A DNA stretch of 64,000 nucleotides from Glycomyces sp. TRM65418. Lineage in GTDB: Bacteria; Actinomycetota; Actinomycetes; Mycobacteriales; Micromonosporaceae. Below the pieces are notes generated by a model. It did not search any database and was not told where the DNA came from. It was given only the letters and a program-made list of their open reading frames with translations. Positions 50,617 to 58,585 of this stretch are shown here, piece by piece. The translations under genes and the position numbers were made by a program. The stretch spans positions 1-64,000 of the forward strand of contig NZ_JAJFAX010000009.1 in NCBI RefSeq assembly GCF_019710475.1, read 5' to 3'. Within the stretch, counting starts at the first letter, position 1; every line of letters starts with the position of its first letter.

Positions 50617-51654
50617 TTAGTCGCCGTCGAGGTCGGTGCGCTGACGGACGACGCGGAGGTCGTCGCCGTCCCAGGCCATCTCGTAGAGCTTGCCGCGAGC
50701 GCCGGTGAAAGGCCGGTGCAGCACGAGCATGAGTTCGCCTTCGAAGGCGGTGAACAGCATCCCGTGGCCCGAGTCGCCGCGGACCAGCGGTTCGCGCTGC
50801 TCCCACGGGCCTTCGAGGCGAGCCGAGCGCGAGGCCGCCCAGGTCTGGACGTAGTCGCCGTCGACGCCGCCTCCGCTGAGCCGGTTCTTCTCGTAGGTCG
50901 ACCACAGGCAGATCAGCGCGCCGCCGGGCGCGCGGTGGAGCTGGGGCCCGTCGGTGACGTACGGGGCGAGCTGGTGCGGCACGCCCGCCGGGAGGTCGCG
51001 GGTGAGCCACGGGGCGTCGGAGCCTTTGAAGAGCATGACCGCGTCGCCCGCGACGGCGTCCAGGTCGTCGGACAGCGGGAACGCCTCGATGGTGCCGTCG
51101 ATGCGTTGGAGCCATTCGTTGGCGTAGACCATCCAGGGGCGGCCGTCGTCGTCGGTGAAGAGCGTCCCGTCGAGGGTCATCAGCTCGGGCGGCAGGATCG
51201 GCGCCTCGGGCTTGAGCATGCGGAACGGGCCGGTGAGGGCGTCGGCGACAGCGACGATCGTGGAACGCCGGTAGTTCGGCAGCTGGAACGGGGTGCCGTA
51301 CTCCCCCGGCTGCGGGACCGGGAGCGGCGCTTCCGCGTTGTGGAGCGTCGTGAACAGGTACCAGCGGCCGTTCCAGCGATGGACTTCCGGCGCCCAGGCG
51401 CCGTGGACCGCCCACGGCTCGTCTTCCTCGTCGACGCGGAAGACCGGGACGGGCTCGGCCCATTCGCGCAGGTTCGGGGACCGGTAGCACATCGTGCCGA
51501 CCCCGGCGTCGGACAGCGGGCCGGTGGCCTCGGCGGTGAAGCCCTGGTTGGCGGTGTAGAGGTGGTACAGGCCGGTCTCGGCGTCCGCGACGATGTACGG
51601 GTCGTGCAGCGGCATCTCGGGGAGGCGCAGCGGGAAGGCGGTCGGCTCGCTCAT
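50617..51654 (-). CDS. GH43-family glycosidase, cytoplasmic
   Basis: The 345-residue protein has the five-bladed propeller features of family 43: general base Asp18 in LHDPYIV, WAPEVHRW (87-94), pKa-modulating Asp162 in TLDGTLFTDDDG and an aspartate (Asp235) in YVTDGPQLHR where many members have the glutamate of EGP. Family 43 enzymes cleave arabinose- or xylose-containing oligosaccharides. No signal peptide is present, so it acts on imported oligomers. It is the first gene of a probable operon with an APH-fold kinase. The Asp at 235 is also found in some subfamilies, so loss of activity is not implied. Confidence 0.88.
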   Translation of the reverse strand: MSEPTAFPLRLPEMPLHDPYIVADAETGLYHLYTANQGFTAEATGPLSDAGVGTMCYRSPNLREWAEPVPVFRVDEEDEPWAVHGAWAPEVHRWNGRWYLFTTLHNAEAPLPVPQPGEYGTPFQLPNYRRSTIVAVADALTGPFRMLKPEAPILPPELMTLDGTLFTDDDGRPWMVYANEWLQRIDGTIEAFPLSDDLDAVAGDAVMLFKGSDAPWLTRDLPAGVPHQLAPYVTDGPQLHRAPGGALICLWSTYEKNRLSGGGVDGDYVQTWAASRSARLEGPWEQREPLVRGDSGHGMLFTAFEGELMLVLHRPFTGARGKLYEMAWDGDDLRVVRQRTDLDGD

Positions 51655-51656
51655 GG

Positions 51657-51671
51657 AGAAAACGCTATCAA
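51657..51671 (-). promoter_or_regulatory. Possible LacI-like half-palindrome before the GH43 gene
   Basis: Read on the minus strand, TGATAGCGTTTTC lies just before the GH43 start. It has the central CG and flanks seen in LacI-family sites (TGxxAGCGxTTxxC). The symmetry is imperfect and there is no adjacent repressor gene. Confidence 0.3.
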
Positions 51672-51877
51672 AGGCCGATCAGGGATCACGCCGCGTTCAC
51701 GGACCTCCGCGGCGAAAAGCGGTGGACACGGCCGACGAGCGCGCACTAAGTTCTGCCGCGCAGGGTCCAGGTCCACTCATGGAGGCGATTTTTTGAAGGT
51801 CAAGGCGCACGCGGCCGATTACGTTCGGCCGCAATACGACACCGCCAAGTCTTCAACGAGAGCAAAGGACTCCACGA

Positions 51878-52624
51878 GTGGATCTCCCACAGTCAATCGT
51901 CATCGCCGAGAGCAGCCACCGCATCCACAACCCCGTCGATAGCCGCAAACTGGCCGAACTCGGGGAGGCGCTGCGCCTCACGCCCGGCTCCACCGTGCTC
52001 GACCTCGCGAGCGGATCGGGCGAGATGCTCTGCACCTGGGCTCGCGACCACGGCATCGGGGGCACCGGCGTCGACATCAGCACCGCATTCGTCGCCAACG
52101 CGAAGTCCAGGGCCGCCGAGCTGGGCGTGGCCGACCGCGTCGGCTTCGTCCACGGCGACGCGGCAGGACATGTCGCGAGCGAACCGGTCGACGTGGCCGC
52201 GTGCATCGGCGCGACCTGGATCGGCGGCGGCACCGCCGGCACGGTCGAACTGCTCCAGCGCAGCCTGCGCCCGGGCGGGCTCATGCTCATCGGCGAGTGC
52301 TACTGGAGACTCGACCCGCCCGATGACGCCACGATCGAGGGCTGCTACGCCGAGAGCAAGGACTCGTTCCGCTCGCTTCCGGGGCTCTTCGACCACTTCG
52401 ACTCGCTCGGGTACGACGTGGTCGAGATGGTCCTCGCCGACCAGGACAGCTGGGACCGCTACGCGGCCCCGCACTGGCTCAACATCCGGCGCTGGCTCGA
52501 CGCCAACCCCGGACACGAGATGGCCGACGAGATGAGGCACCAACTCGACGTCGAACGGCGCAACCATGTCCGCTATCAACGCGACTACCTCGGCTGGGGC
52601 ATGTTCGCGCTGATGCGGCGCTGA
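51878..52624 (+). CDS. Class I SAM-dependent methyltransferase
   Basis: The 248-residue protein has motif I TVLDLASGSGEMLC (about 39-52), an acidic loop after beta-2 (GVDISTAFVANAKSRA) and a helix-rich C-terminus with several Trp/Tyr residues. The first residues (SHRIHNPVDSRKLAELGEAL) recall ubiE/SmtA-like small-molecule methyltransferases. Start is GTG 51878. It stands alone, with an unrelated methyltransferase gene following 81 bp later on the same strand. Confidence 0.88.
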   Translation: MDLPQSIVIAESSHRIHNPVDSRKLAELGEALRLTPGSTVLDLASGSGEMLCTWARDHGIGGTGVDISTAFVANAKSRAAELGVADRVGFVHGDAAGHVASEPVDVAACIGATWIGGGTAGTVELLQRSLRPGGLMLIGECYWRLDPPDDATIEGCYAESKDSFRSLPGLFDHFDSLGYDVVEMVLADQDSWDRYAAPHWLNIRRWLDANPGHEMADEMRHQLDVERRNHVRYQRDYLGWGMFALMRR

Positions 52625-52705
52625 TCCCTCCCGGGCCCGGCACGGTGGTGCCGGCCCGGGACCGGCAGGACCGAATTCCACCGCCGCTGCCCTAAACTCG
52701 ACGGC

Positions 52706-53542
52706 ATGGGGAACCAAGGGGAACACGCCGACTGGCACGACGAGAACCATGCGCTGTGGGACGAGCGGGTCGCGATCCACGCCGGCAGCGCTTCGTACAA
52801 CGTCGACGGGTTCCTCAAGGGCGACGACGTCCTCATGGACTTCGAACCCGGCGAGCTCGGCGACGTGACCGGCAAGCGACTCGTCCACCTGCAGTGCCAC
52901 ATGGGCCAGGAGACCCTCACGTGGCTGCGTCGCGGCGCGTCCCGGGTGGCCGGGGTCGACTTCTCGGAGTCGGCGATCGGCAAGGCGCGGGAACTGGCGG
53001 CGGCGCTCGGCTTCGGGCCGGACAAGGCCGCGTTCGTGGTCGCGGACGTCTATGACGCGCCGAAAGCACTGCCCGAGAACGAGTTCGACATCGTGTACGT
53101 CAGCATGGGCTCGATCAACTGGCTCCCGGACATCGGGCGGTGGGCCGAGACCGTGGCCTCGCTGCTCGTGCCGGGCGGGTGCCTCTACATGAACGAGTTC
53201 CACCCGGTGACGCACGTGCTCGACGAGGCGACGGGGACGCGGTTCGTGCGGGACTACACCACCGAGCAGGCGCTCGTGCGCGAGGCGCCCGGCACGTACA
53301 CCGACTCGGACCGGGACCGGCCGACCGTGCACAACACGGCGACCGAGTGGGTCCACAGCCTCGGCGACGTGCTGTCGGCGCTCGCGGCCGCGGGCCTTCG
53401 CCTGGAGTTCCTGCGCGAGCACGACAAGACGGTGTTCCGGCACTTCCAGAACTTCGAGCGCGGCGAGGACGGCTGGTGGCGACCGCCTGCCGGGCGGCCC
53501 CGCATCCCGCTGCTGTACTCGCTCAAGGCGTCCCGAGCGTAG
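52706..53542 (+). CDS. Class I SAM-dependent methyltransferase
   Basis: The 278-residue protein has RLVHLQCHMGQETLTWLRRG as its motif I region (about 55-75), then VAGVDFSESAIGKAREL, and a tail GGWWRPPAGRPRIPLLYSLK. This layout matches a broad actinobacterial family of small-molecule methyltransferases. CTAAACT lies 8-14 bp before the ATG, and no ribosome binding site is seen, so the mRNA may be leaderless. Its substrate is unknown. Confidence 0.88.
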   Translation: MGNQGEHADWHDENHALWDERVAIHAGSASYNVDGFLKGDDVLMDFEPGELGDVTGKRLVHLQCHMGQETLTWLRRGASRVAGVDFSESAIGKARELAAALGFGPDKAAFVVADVYDAPKALPENEFDIVYVSMGSINWLPDIGRWAETVASLLVPGGCLYMNEFHPVTHVLDEATGTRFVRDYTTEQALVREAPGTYTDSDRDRPTVHNTATEWVHSLGDVLSALAAAGLRLEFLREHDKTVFRHFQNFERGEDGWWRPPAGRPRIPLLYSLKASRA

Positions 53543-53613
53543 GGAATCGACAGGCGTCGCTTGCGGCGACTCCCTACACTGGAGGTCTGCCCCCTCTCGT
53601 GAAGGAGTCCGTT

Positions 53614-54522
53614 GTGAACTGGGACGCCGTCCAGTCGATCGGCGTGATCATCACCCTCGCCTTCCTCGGCTATCAGATGCGGTTGCAGGCCAAGGCGTTG
53701 AAGAGCGACAGCCGGCTCCGTCAGTTCGAGCTGTATCAGAGCCTGCTCAACCAGCACACCGAGCTGCTCAAGATGGCCGACAACGATCCGGTGCTCAACC
53801 TGATCTGGTCGCCGCTGGATCCCGATCGCAAGCGCGATCTGGACGCGGCGCAGGCGTCCCGGGACTGGGGCGCGTGGACGGTGATGACCCCGGACGAACA
53901 GCGCGGGTACCGGTACACGCGGTACGCGATCGAGCTGTTCGAGCAGGCGTACAAGGTGAACCAGTACGGGATGCTGGATGAGGAGATCTGGCGGAAGTGG
54001 GTCTCCTGGATGGAGATCTGGCCGCGGACCAGGTATTTCACCTATATGTGGCAGGACACTGCCCGGAAGTTCATGCCGTCTTTTGTGGACGACTACTGGG
54101 ATCTGGTGCGGCAGAGCGCCGAATTCGACCGCGAGGCGAGGGTGGAGCGGACGCAGCTGCTCGACCCGTTGAGCGGTGGGGACCTCCTGCGGAACGGCGA
54201 AGTGCCGGACGTCGACCCGCCGAAGGCCGAGGCGGGTGTGCCGGGAGGGTCGGCGCTGGTGGCGGAGACCGAGGCGGTGCTGGAGGCGGTCGCGCCCAAG
54301 TCGTCCGAGGTGGCTTCCGTGGCGGCCGAGACCGAGGTGGAGGCAGTGACGCCGCAGTCGCCGGAGGTGGAGGCGGTCGCCCCCAAGTCGCCCCAGGTGG
54401 CGGCCATGGCGCCTGAGCCGTCGGGGGTCGAAGCCGCCGCTCCCCTTCCCACTGCGGCGGAGGCGATTCCGGAGGCCCCCGAGCCGGGGGCGCCGCGACG
54501 GGACGACTCCGCGACGAGATGA
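53614..54522 (+). CDS. Membrane-tethered protein with repetitive acidic tail
   Basis: The 302-residue protein begins with a short hydrophobic helix (about 4-19, VQSIGVIITLAFLGYQ) that could anchor it, then a helical, Trp-rich cytoplasmic domain (about 20-180) resembling DUF6082-like proteins. The last 100 residues form a low-complexity tail with repeats of PxSPEVEAVAP/PKSPQVAAMAP type. AAGGAG before the GTG at 53614 decides the start. Its function is unknown; the tail suggests a flexible or protein-binding extension. Confidence 0.7.
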   Translation: MNWDAVQSIGVIITLAFLGYQMRLQAKALKSDSRLRQFELYQSLLNQHTELLKMADNDPVLNLIWSPLDPDRKRDLDAAQASRDWGAWTVMTPDEQRGYRYTRYAIELFEQAYKVNQYGMLDEEIWRKWVSWMEIWPRTRYFTYMWQDTARKFMPSFVDDYWDLVRQSAEFDREARVERTQLLDPLSGGDLLRNGEVPDVDPPKAEAGVPGGSALVAETEAVLEAVAPKSSEVASVAAETEVEAVTPQSPEVEAVAPKSPQVAAMAPEPSGVEAAAPLPTAAEAIPEAPEPGAPRRDDSATR

Positions 54523-54833
54523 CCGGCGTGCCCGGCCAGTGCCATGTCATATGGCGCCGTCGGGAGCGCTGCGGTTCCTGCGCCGCCGGCCATGCGGGCA
54601 CCGATCGGCATGGGCGGCGGTTCAGGTCGGCATTCGCGCGCCCTCGATGGGAGGGCGTGCCGCTCAGGCGATGACGGTCGTGCAGGCCGCTGCTCCGCCG
54701 TCCGCGGTCTTAGGACCAGCGGTGTACTCGCAGGCGAGCCGCAAGTCCGATGCCGCCGTGCTTTCCCGTTCCTAGCCTTGGATCCGTCACCAGGGCCGTC
54801 CACTCGGCCCGGCGAACTCGAGAAGGAACAGCG
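54523..54833. other. 311-bp intergenic region, no gene seen
   Basis: No convincing gene is present. TAGCCT near 54773, about 60 bp before the next ATG, could be a -10 element. AGAAGGA at the end is the ribosome binding site of the next gene. Confidence 0.4.
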
Positions 54834-55652
54834 ATGACCATTCTGATCACCGGCGCGACGGGCAACATCGGCCGCCACATCATCCGGCTCCTCACCGCCG
54901 CCGACCACTCCGTGCGGGCGCTGACCCGCGACCCCGCCAAGGCCGACCTCCCGGCGGGCGTGGAGGTGCGGGCCGGGGACTTCACCGACTTCGCGAGTCT
55001 GGAAGCCGCCCTCGAAGGGGCCACGGCGCTGCACCTGATGACGGCGTTCGGCCCCGCGAACACGACGGTGCCGAACAGCCGCGATCTGTTCGCGGCGGCC
55101 GAGAAGGCCGGCGTTCGGCGCGTGACGCTGCTGTGGAACGGATACGCGGGCCCGGTCGAGGAAGCGGTCGAGGCGTCGGGTCTGGAATGGACGCACCTGC
55201 GGCCGGGCGAGTTCATGTCGAACGCACTCGGCTGGGCCGAGCAGATCCGCACCGAGGGCGTCGTCCGAGAGGCCTACGGCGAGATCGGGCATTCGCCGGT
55301 GCATGAGGTCGACGTCGCCGCGGTGGCGGCGGCGGCGCTCACCGAGGAGGGCCACGCCGGGAAGGCGTACATGCTCACCGGGCCCGAGGTGATCACCGTG
55401 CCCGAGCAGGTCGCCGCGATCGCCGCGGCCATCGGGAAGGACGTGCGCTACGAGGCGGAGCCGCCGGAGGGCGCGCGGGAGCGGATGCGGGCCTTGGGCT
55501 TCGAAGAGGACGCCATCGACTACGTGCTCGGCTGGCGGGCCGATCCGCCGGAGTTCGCCCGGACCGTCTCGAAGGACGTCGAAGCCGCCGCCGGCCGGCC
55601 GGCGAAGACCTTCGCGGCATGGGCCCGGGACCACGCCGACGCGTTCCGTTGA
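54834..55652 (+). CDS. NmrA/NAD(P)H-binding oxidoreductase
   Basis: The 272-residue atypical SDR has ILITGATGNIGRHIIRLL at its start and an HLRPGEFMSNALGWAEQIR segment. Its tail (GRPAKTFAAWARDHADAFR) closely matches the protein at 32178-32993, its paralogue. It lies convergent to a third, QorB-like family member. It binds NAD(P)H and may reduce quinones or related electrophiles. No HxlR gene is directly beside it; the one at 56684 may serve. Confidence 0.9.
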   Translation: MTILITGATGNIGRHIIRLLTAADHSVRALTRDPAKADLPAGVEVRAGDFTDFASLEAALEGATALHLMTAFGPANTTVPNSRDLFAAAEKAGVRRVTLLWNGYAGPVEEAVEASGLEWTHLRPGEFMSNALGWAEQIRTEGVVREAYGEIGHSPVHEVDVAAVAAAALTEEGHAGKAYMLTGPEVITVPEQVAAIAAAIGKDVRYEAEPPEGARERMRALGFEEDAIDYVLGWRADPPEFARTVSKDVEAAAGRPAKTFAAWARDHADAFR

Positions 55653-55718
55653 GCGAGGAGGACGCGAAACGGCCCGTGATCCGCCCGGAATCGCGGGCCG
55701 CCCGTCCAATACTGCGTG

Positions 55719-56585
55719 CTAAGCCTCGATCGCTTTGAGGCTCTTGGCGATCGACTCCGCGATCGGCGTCGTCGGGCGGCCGATGAGCTTCGACAGGTCG
55801 CCGGTCTGGACGGCGAGCAGGCCGCGGGAGACGGCGTCGTCGACCCCCACGAAGACCGGTGCGAGCGTCTCGGGCACCCCGGCGCCGATCAGGATCTCGC
55901 GATGAGCGTCGGCCGTGACGCGATTGACCGCGAACTCCTTGCCGAGCCGGCGCGAGACCTCCGCGGCGTACTCGTCGAAGCCCCAGGCCACGTCCCCGCT
56001 GAGCTCGTACGCCCGGTTCTCGTGACCTTCGCCGGTGAGCACGGCGACCGCGGCGGCCGCGTAGTCGGCGCGGGCGGCGGTGGCGACCTTCGCGCCTTCG
56101 ACCGTGCTGGTCAGCTGCCCGCCGGCCGCGATGGCCTGACCGAGCCCCTCGGTGTAGACCTCGTTGTACCAACCGTTGCGCAGCAGCACGTACGGCAGGC
56201 CCGAGTCGATGAGATGCCGCTCGGTGAGCTGGTGCTCGCGGGCGAGCTCGAAGTCGGCGGCCGGGCCGCCCAGGATGCCGGTGTAGGCGAGGAGCGCGAC
56301 GCCGGCGCGCTTCGCGGCGTCGATGACGGCCTGGTGCTGCGGCACGCGCCGGCCGATCTCGCTGCCGGAGATGAGCAGGACCTTCTCGTCCTCCTTGAAG
56401 GCGTCGGCCAGGGTGGCCGGGTCGCTGTAGTCGGCGACGCGGACTTCGATGCCGAGCTCGCCGAAGCGGGCGGCCTTGGCGGCGTCGCGCACGACGACGG
56501 CGACCTGGTCGGCGGGGACCTTGTTCATCAGGCCTTCCACGACGTGCGTGCCGAGCCGGCCGGTGGCTCCGGTGACGACGATCAT
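55719..56585 (-). CDS. QorB-like NAD(P)H:quinone oxidoreductase
   Basis: The 288-residue protein belongs to the QorB (YtfG) branch of atypical SDRs: VVTGATGRLGTHVVEGLM for NADPH, YTGILGG, AREHQLTERHLIDSGLPY, LLRNGWYNEVYTEGL and an N-terminal strand VRDAAKAARF. It reduces quinones by two electrons. It diverges from an HxlR gene, the same arrangement as QorR-QorB in corynebacteria, so quinone-induced expression is expected. Confidence 0.93.
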   Translation of the reverse strand: MIVVTGATGRLGTHVVEGLMNKVPADQVAVVVRDAAKAARFGELGIEVRVADYSDPATLADAFKEDEKVLLISGSEIGRRVPQHQAVIDAAKRAGVALLAYTGILGGPAADFELAREHQLTERHLIDSGLPYVLLRNGWYNEVYTEGLGQAIAAGGQLTSTVEGAKVATAARADYAAAAVAVLTGEGHENRAYELSGDVAWGFDEYAAEVSRRLGKEFAVNRVTADAHREILIGAGVPETLAPVFVGVDDAVSRGLLAVQTGDLSKLIGRPTTPIAESIAKSLKAIEA

Positions 56586-56624
56586 TTGGTTGCTCCTTCA
56601 AGTATCGAGTGGGTCTACCATTAC

Positions 56625-56641
56625 ACTTACCAAATGAAAGT
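56625..56641. promoter_or_regulatory. Possible HxlR operator between qorB-like and HxlR genes
   Basis: ACTTAC (56625-56630) and GAAAGT (56636-56641) are near-symmetric arms with a 5-bp spacer in an unusually AT-rich, 98-bp divergent region. A GAAAGTAAG string also occurs in the other HxlR-NmrA region near 32122. Confidence 0.4.
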
Positions 56642-56683
56642 ACAATCAATTCGAAAGCACTGTAGCCGAGGTAACATCACGCC

Positions 56684-57085
56684 ATGAGCACCCGTTCCAC
56701 CGAAGCCGCCGCCGATTTCCAGGTGCTGGCCAAGGGCTGCGCGTCCCGCTCCGTCCTCGATCACGTGACCGGACGCTGGGGCGCGCTCATCGTCATCGCG
56801 CTGCGCGAGGACCCCAAGCGTTTCGCCGAGATCCGCCGCGCGGTGGACGGCATCAACGAGAAGGCCCTCGCCCAGAGCCTGCGCCGGCTCGAACGCGACG
56901 GCTTCGTCGACCGCCTCGCCTCGGACGGCTACCCGTCCCGCGTGGAGTACCGCCTCACCGAGTCCGGGAGCCGGATCGCGGCCGGCCTCTGCGGCCTGGT
57001 CGAGCTGCTGTACGACGAGATGCCGCGGGTCCTCATCGCGCAGTCCGCATACGACGCCCGCCACCCCGAGGCTCCGCGCCCGTAA
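56684..57085 (+). CDS. HxlR-family redox-sensing regulator (QorR-like)
   Basis: The 133-residue winged-helix protein has the HxlR core (RSVLDHVTGRWGALIVIALR, FAEIRRAVDGINEKALAQSL, VEYRLTESG). A single N-terminal cysteine in AKGCASRSVLDHV lies where QorR, HypR and YodB carry the thiol that senses quinones, diamide or hypochlorite. It diverges from the QorB-like gene. Confidence 0.93.
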   Translation: MSTRSTEAAADFQVLAKGCASRSVLDHVTGRWGALIVIALREDPKRFAEIRRAVDGINEKALAQSLRRLERDGFVDRLASDGYPSRVEYRLTESGSRIAAGLCGLVELLYDEMPRVLIAQSAYDARHPEAPRP

Positions 57086-57153
57086 GGGCCTGAAGCGCGC
57101 GAAAACTGGCCGAAGCCCCAGGTGAGGAGCCCGAACAGGCCTAAACTCGGGCC

Positions 57154-58263
57154 ATGGGCTTGCGGGTCTCGGATTCGATCCGACTGCAGCCGGCCACGGC
57201 GATCCCGCTGTGGGTCCGGCTGCTGCCGCTCGGGGCGCTGGGCGTGGCCTCCGTGTTCCAGCTCTTCACGCCGGATCCGCTCCACGCGGGGATCGCGATG
57301 ACCGTCGTCCCCGTGCTCGCCGCGTTCGTGCTCGGGCCGGTGTGGACCGCGGTGATCGCCGTGCTCGCCTTGGGGGTGGTCCTCGCGCCGCTGCCGGTCC
57401 CCCAGCGGTTCGACGGCGGCGACCTCGTGATGGTCGCGATGGTGTTCGCCACGGCCGTCGGCATCTCCTGGGTCCGGCAGCGCTTCGAGGCCGGGCTGGT
57501 GACGATGCTGAGCGTGTCCGAGGCCGCCCAGCAGACGATCCTGCCGGGCCTGTCCAAGCAGGTCGGCGACTTCGCGTGCACCGGGCTGTACCACTCGGCG
57601 CAGCGGGGCGCGCTGATCGGCGGGGACCTGTTCGACGTGCGGCCCAGCCCGTACGGGCCTCGGCTGATCCTCGGCGACGTGCAGGGGCACGGACTCGACG
57701 CGGTGAGCACCGCTTCGATGCTGCTGTCGGTGTTCCACGAGGCGATCCTGGACGAGGAGGAGCTCGGCGGGATCGCGTGGCGGCTGGAGCGGCGCATCCT
57801 GGACGACGCGGAGCACGGGTACGTGCCGGAGCTGTTCGCCTCGGCACTGCTCGCGGAGTTCCCGGAGGGCTCCGACGAGGTGCAGCTGCTGTCGTGCGGG
57901 CACCCGTCGCCGCTCATACTGCGCGCCGAGCGGGCGGAGGAGATCGACCTCAAGCCCATGCCGGTGCTGGGGCTGCGGCTGGCCTCGCCGGTCCGGCCGG
58001 GCGAGGCGGTGTCGGTGCCGTTCGGGCCGGGCGAGACGCTGCTGGCGTTCTCGGACGGACTGGTCGAGGCGCGGAACAAGGAGGGGCGCTTCTACCCGCT
58101 CGCGAGCCACCTGGAGGGGCTGGTGGTGCCGTCGCCGCGGCGGCTCATCGAATTCGTGTGGGAGGACGTCGCCCGGTTCGCGGCGCGGATGGACGACGAC
58201 GTGAGCATCCTGGCGGTCACTCGGGTGGCGAAGAGCGCGAGGAACCGCCCGTCGCCGGGGTAG
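57154..58263 (+). CDS. Membrane-bound PP2C/SpoIIE-type phosphatase
   Basis: The 369-residue protein has about three to four N-terminal transmembrane segments (20-105) followed by a PP2C-like SpoIIE domain with the metal-binding aspartates in order: LIGGDLFDV (about 154), LGDVQGHGLDA (about 174), LAFSDGLVEARN (about 295) and DDDVSILAV (about 346). Such phosphatases dephosphorylate anti-sigma-factor antagonists in actinobacterial partner-switching. The partner genes are not in the window. CTAAACT before the ATG and no clear ribosome site could mean a leaderless mRNA. Confidence 0.93.
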   Translation: MGLRVSDSIRLQPATAIPLWVRLLPLGALGVASVFQLFTPDPLHAGIAMTVVPVLAAFVLGPVWTAVIAVLALGVVLAPLPVPQRFDGGDLVMVAMVFATAVGISWVRQRFEAGLVTMLSVSEAAQQTILPGLSKQVGDFACTGLYHSAQRGALIGGDLFDVRPSPYGPRLILGDVQGHGLDAVSTASMLLSVFHEAILDEEELGGIAWRLERRILDDAEHGYVPELFASALLAEFPEGSDEVQLLSCGHPSPLILRAERAEEIDLKPMPVLGLRLASPVRPGEAVSVPFGPGETLLAFSDGLVEARNKEGRFYPLASHLEGLVVPSPRRLIEFVWEDVARFAARMDDDVSILAVTRVAKSARNRPSPG

Positions 58264-58279
58264 CGGCCGGGGCGGGGCC

Positions 58280-58481
58280 GGCGAATGTGAACGGAGGGCC
58301 CCGGCAATTCGGACATCGACGGGCCCCCCGGTTTCAACCCTGACGTATGGGTCCGACATTTTCGCGAGCGGCCTCGATGCGGCGAACGTGAGCGGAGCGT
58401 CCGGGGCGAATCGGACATCGACGGGTCCCCCGTCTTGACCCCCGACCTATCGGTGTGGGCATTCCGGGTTCGCGGGAGCGG
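58280..58481 (+). repeat. Imperfect 101-bp tandem duplication upstream of GH30
   Basis: Unit A (58280-58371) and unit B (58381-58481) are offset by 101 bp. Both begin GGCGAAYGTGARCGGAG, share TCGGACATCGACGGG followed by CCCCCG, and end in GCG(GG)AGCGG. The copies have diverged, so the duplication is not recent. It lies between the phosphatase stop and the GH30 start and carries no convincing gene. Confidence 0.75.
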
Positions 58482-58486
58482 TACCA
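58473..58486 (+). promoter_or_regulatory. CebR/LacI-like site upstream of GH30
   Basis: CGGGAGCGGTACCA matches the CebR-type operator TGGGAGCGCTCCCA at 11 of 14 positions. It lies about 100 bp before the GH30 start, in the last bases of the duplicated unit. A site of the same quality lies before the esterase gene at 23126. Binding is inferred. Confidence 0.4.
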
Positions 58487-58585
58487 GGTCAGCGTTTTTC
58501 AATCCGTTAGACGAAGGGTGTTCACAAGCGTTGGATTCTGTGCGAACATCGAGATCACTCGATCGCACCCCTGAAGGAGACAACG

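Noticed and set aside
54093-55709. Long minus-strand frame across the repetitive tail and NmrA genes
   Set aside because: It crosses two better-supported plus-strand genes and has shadow composition.
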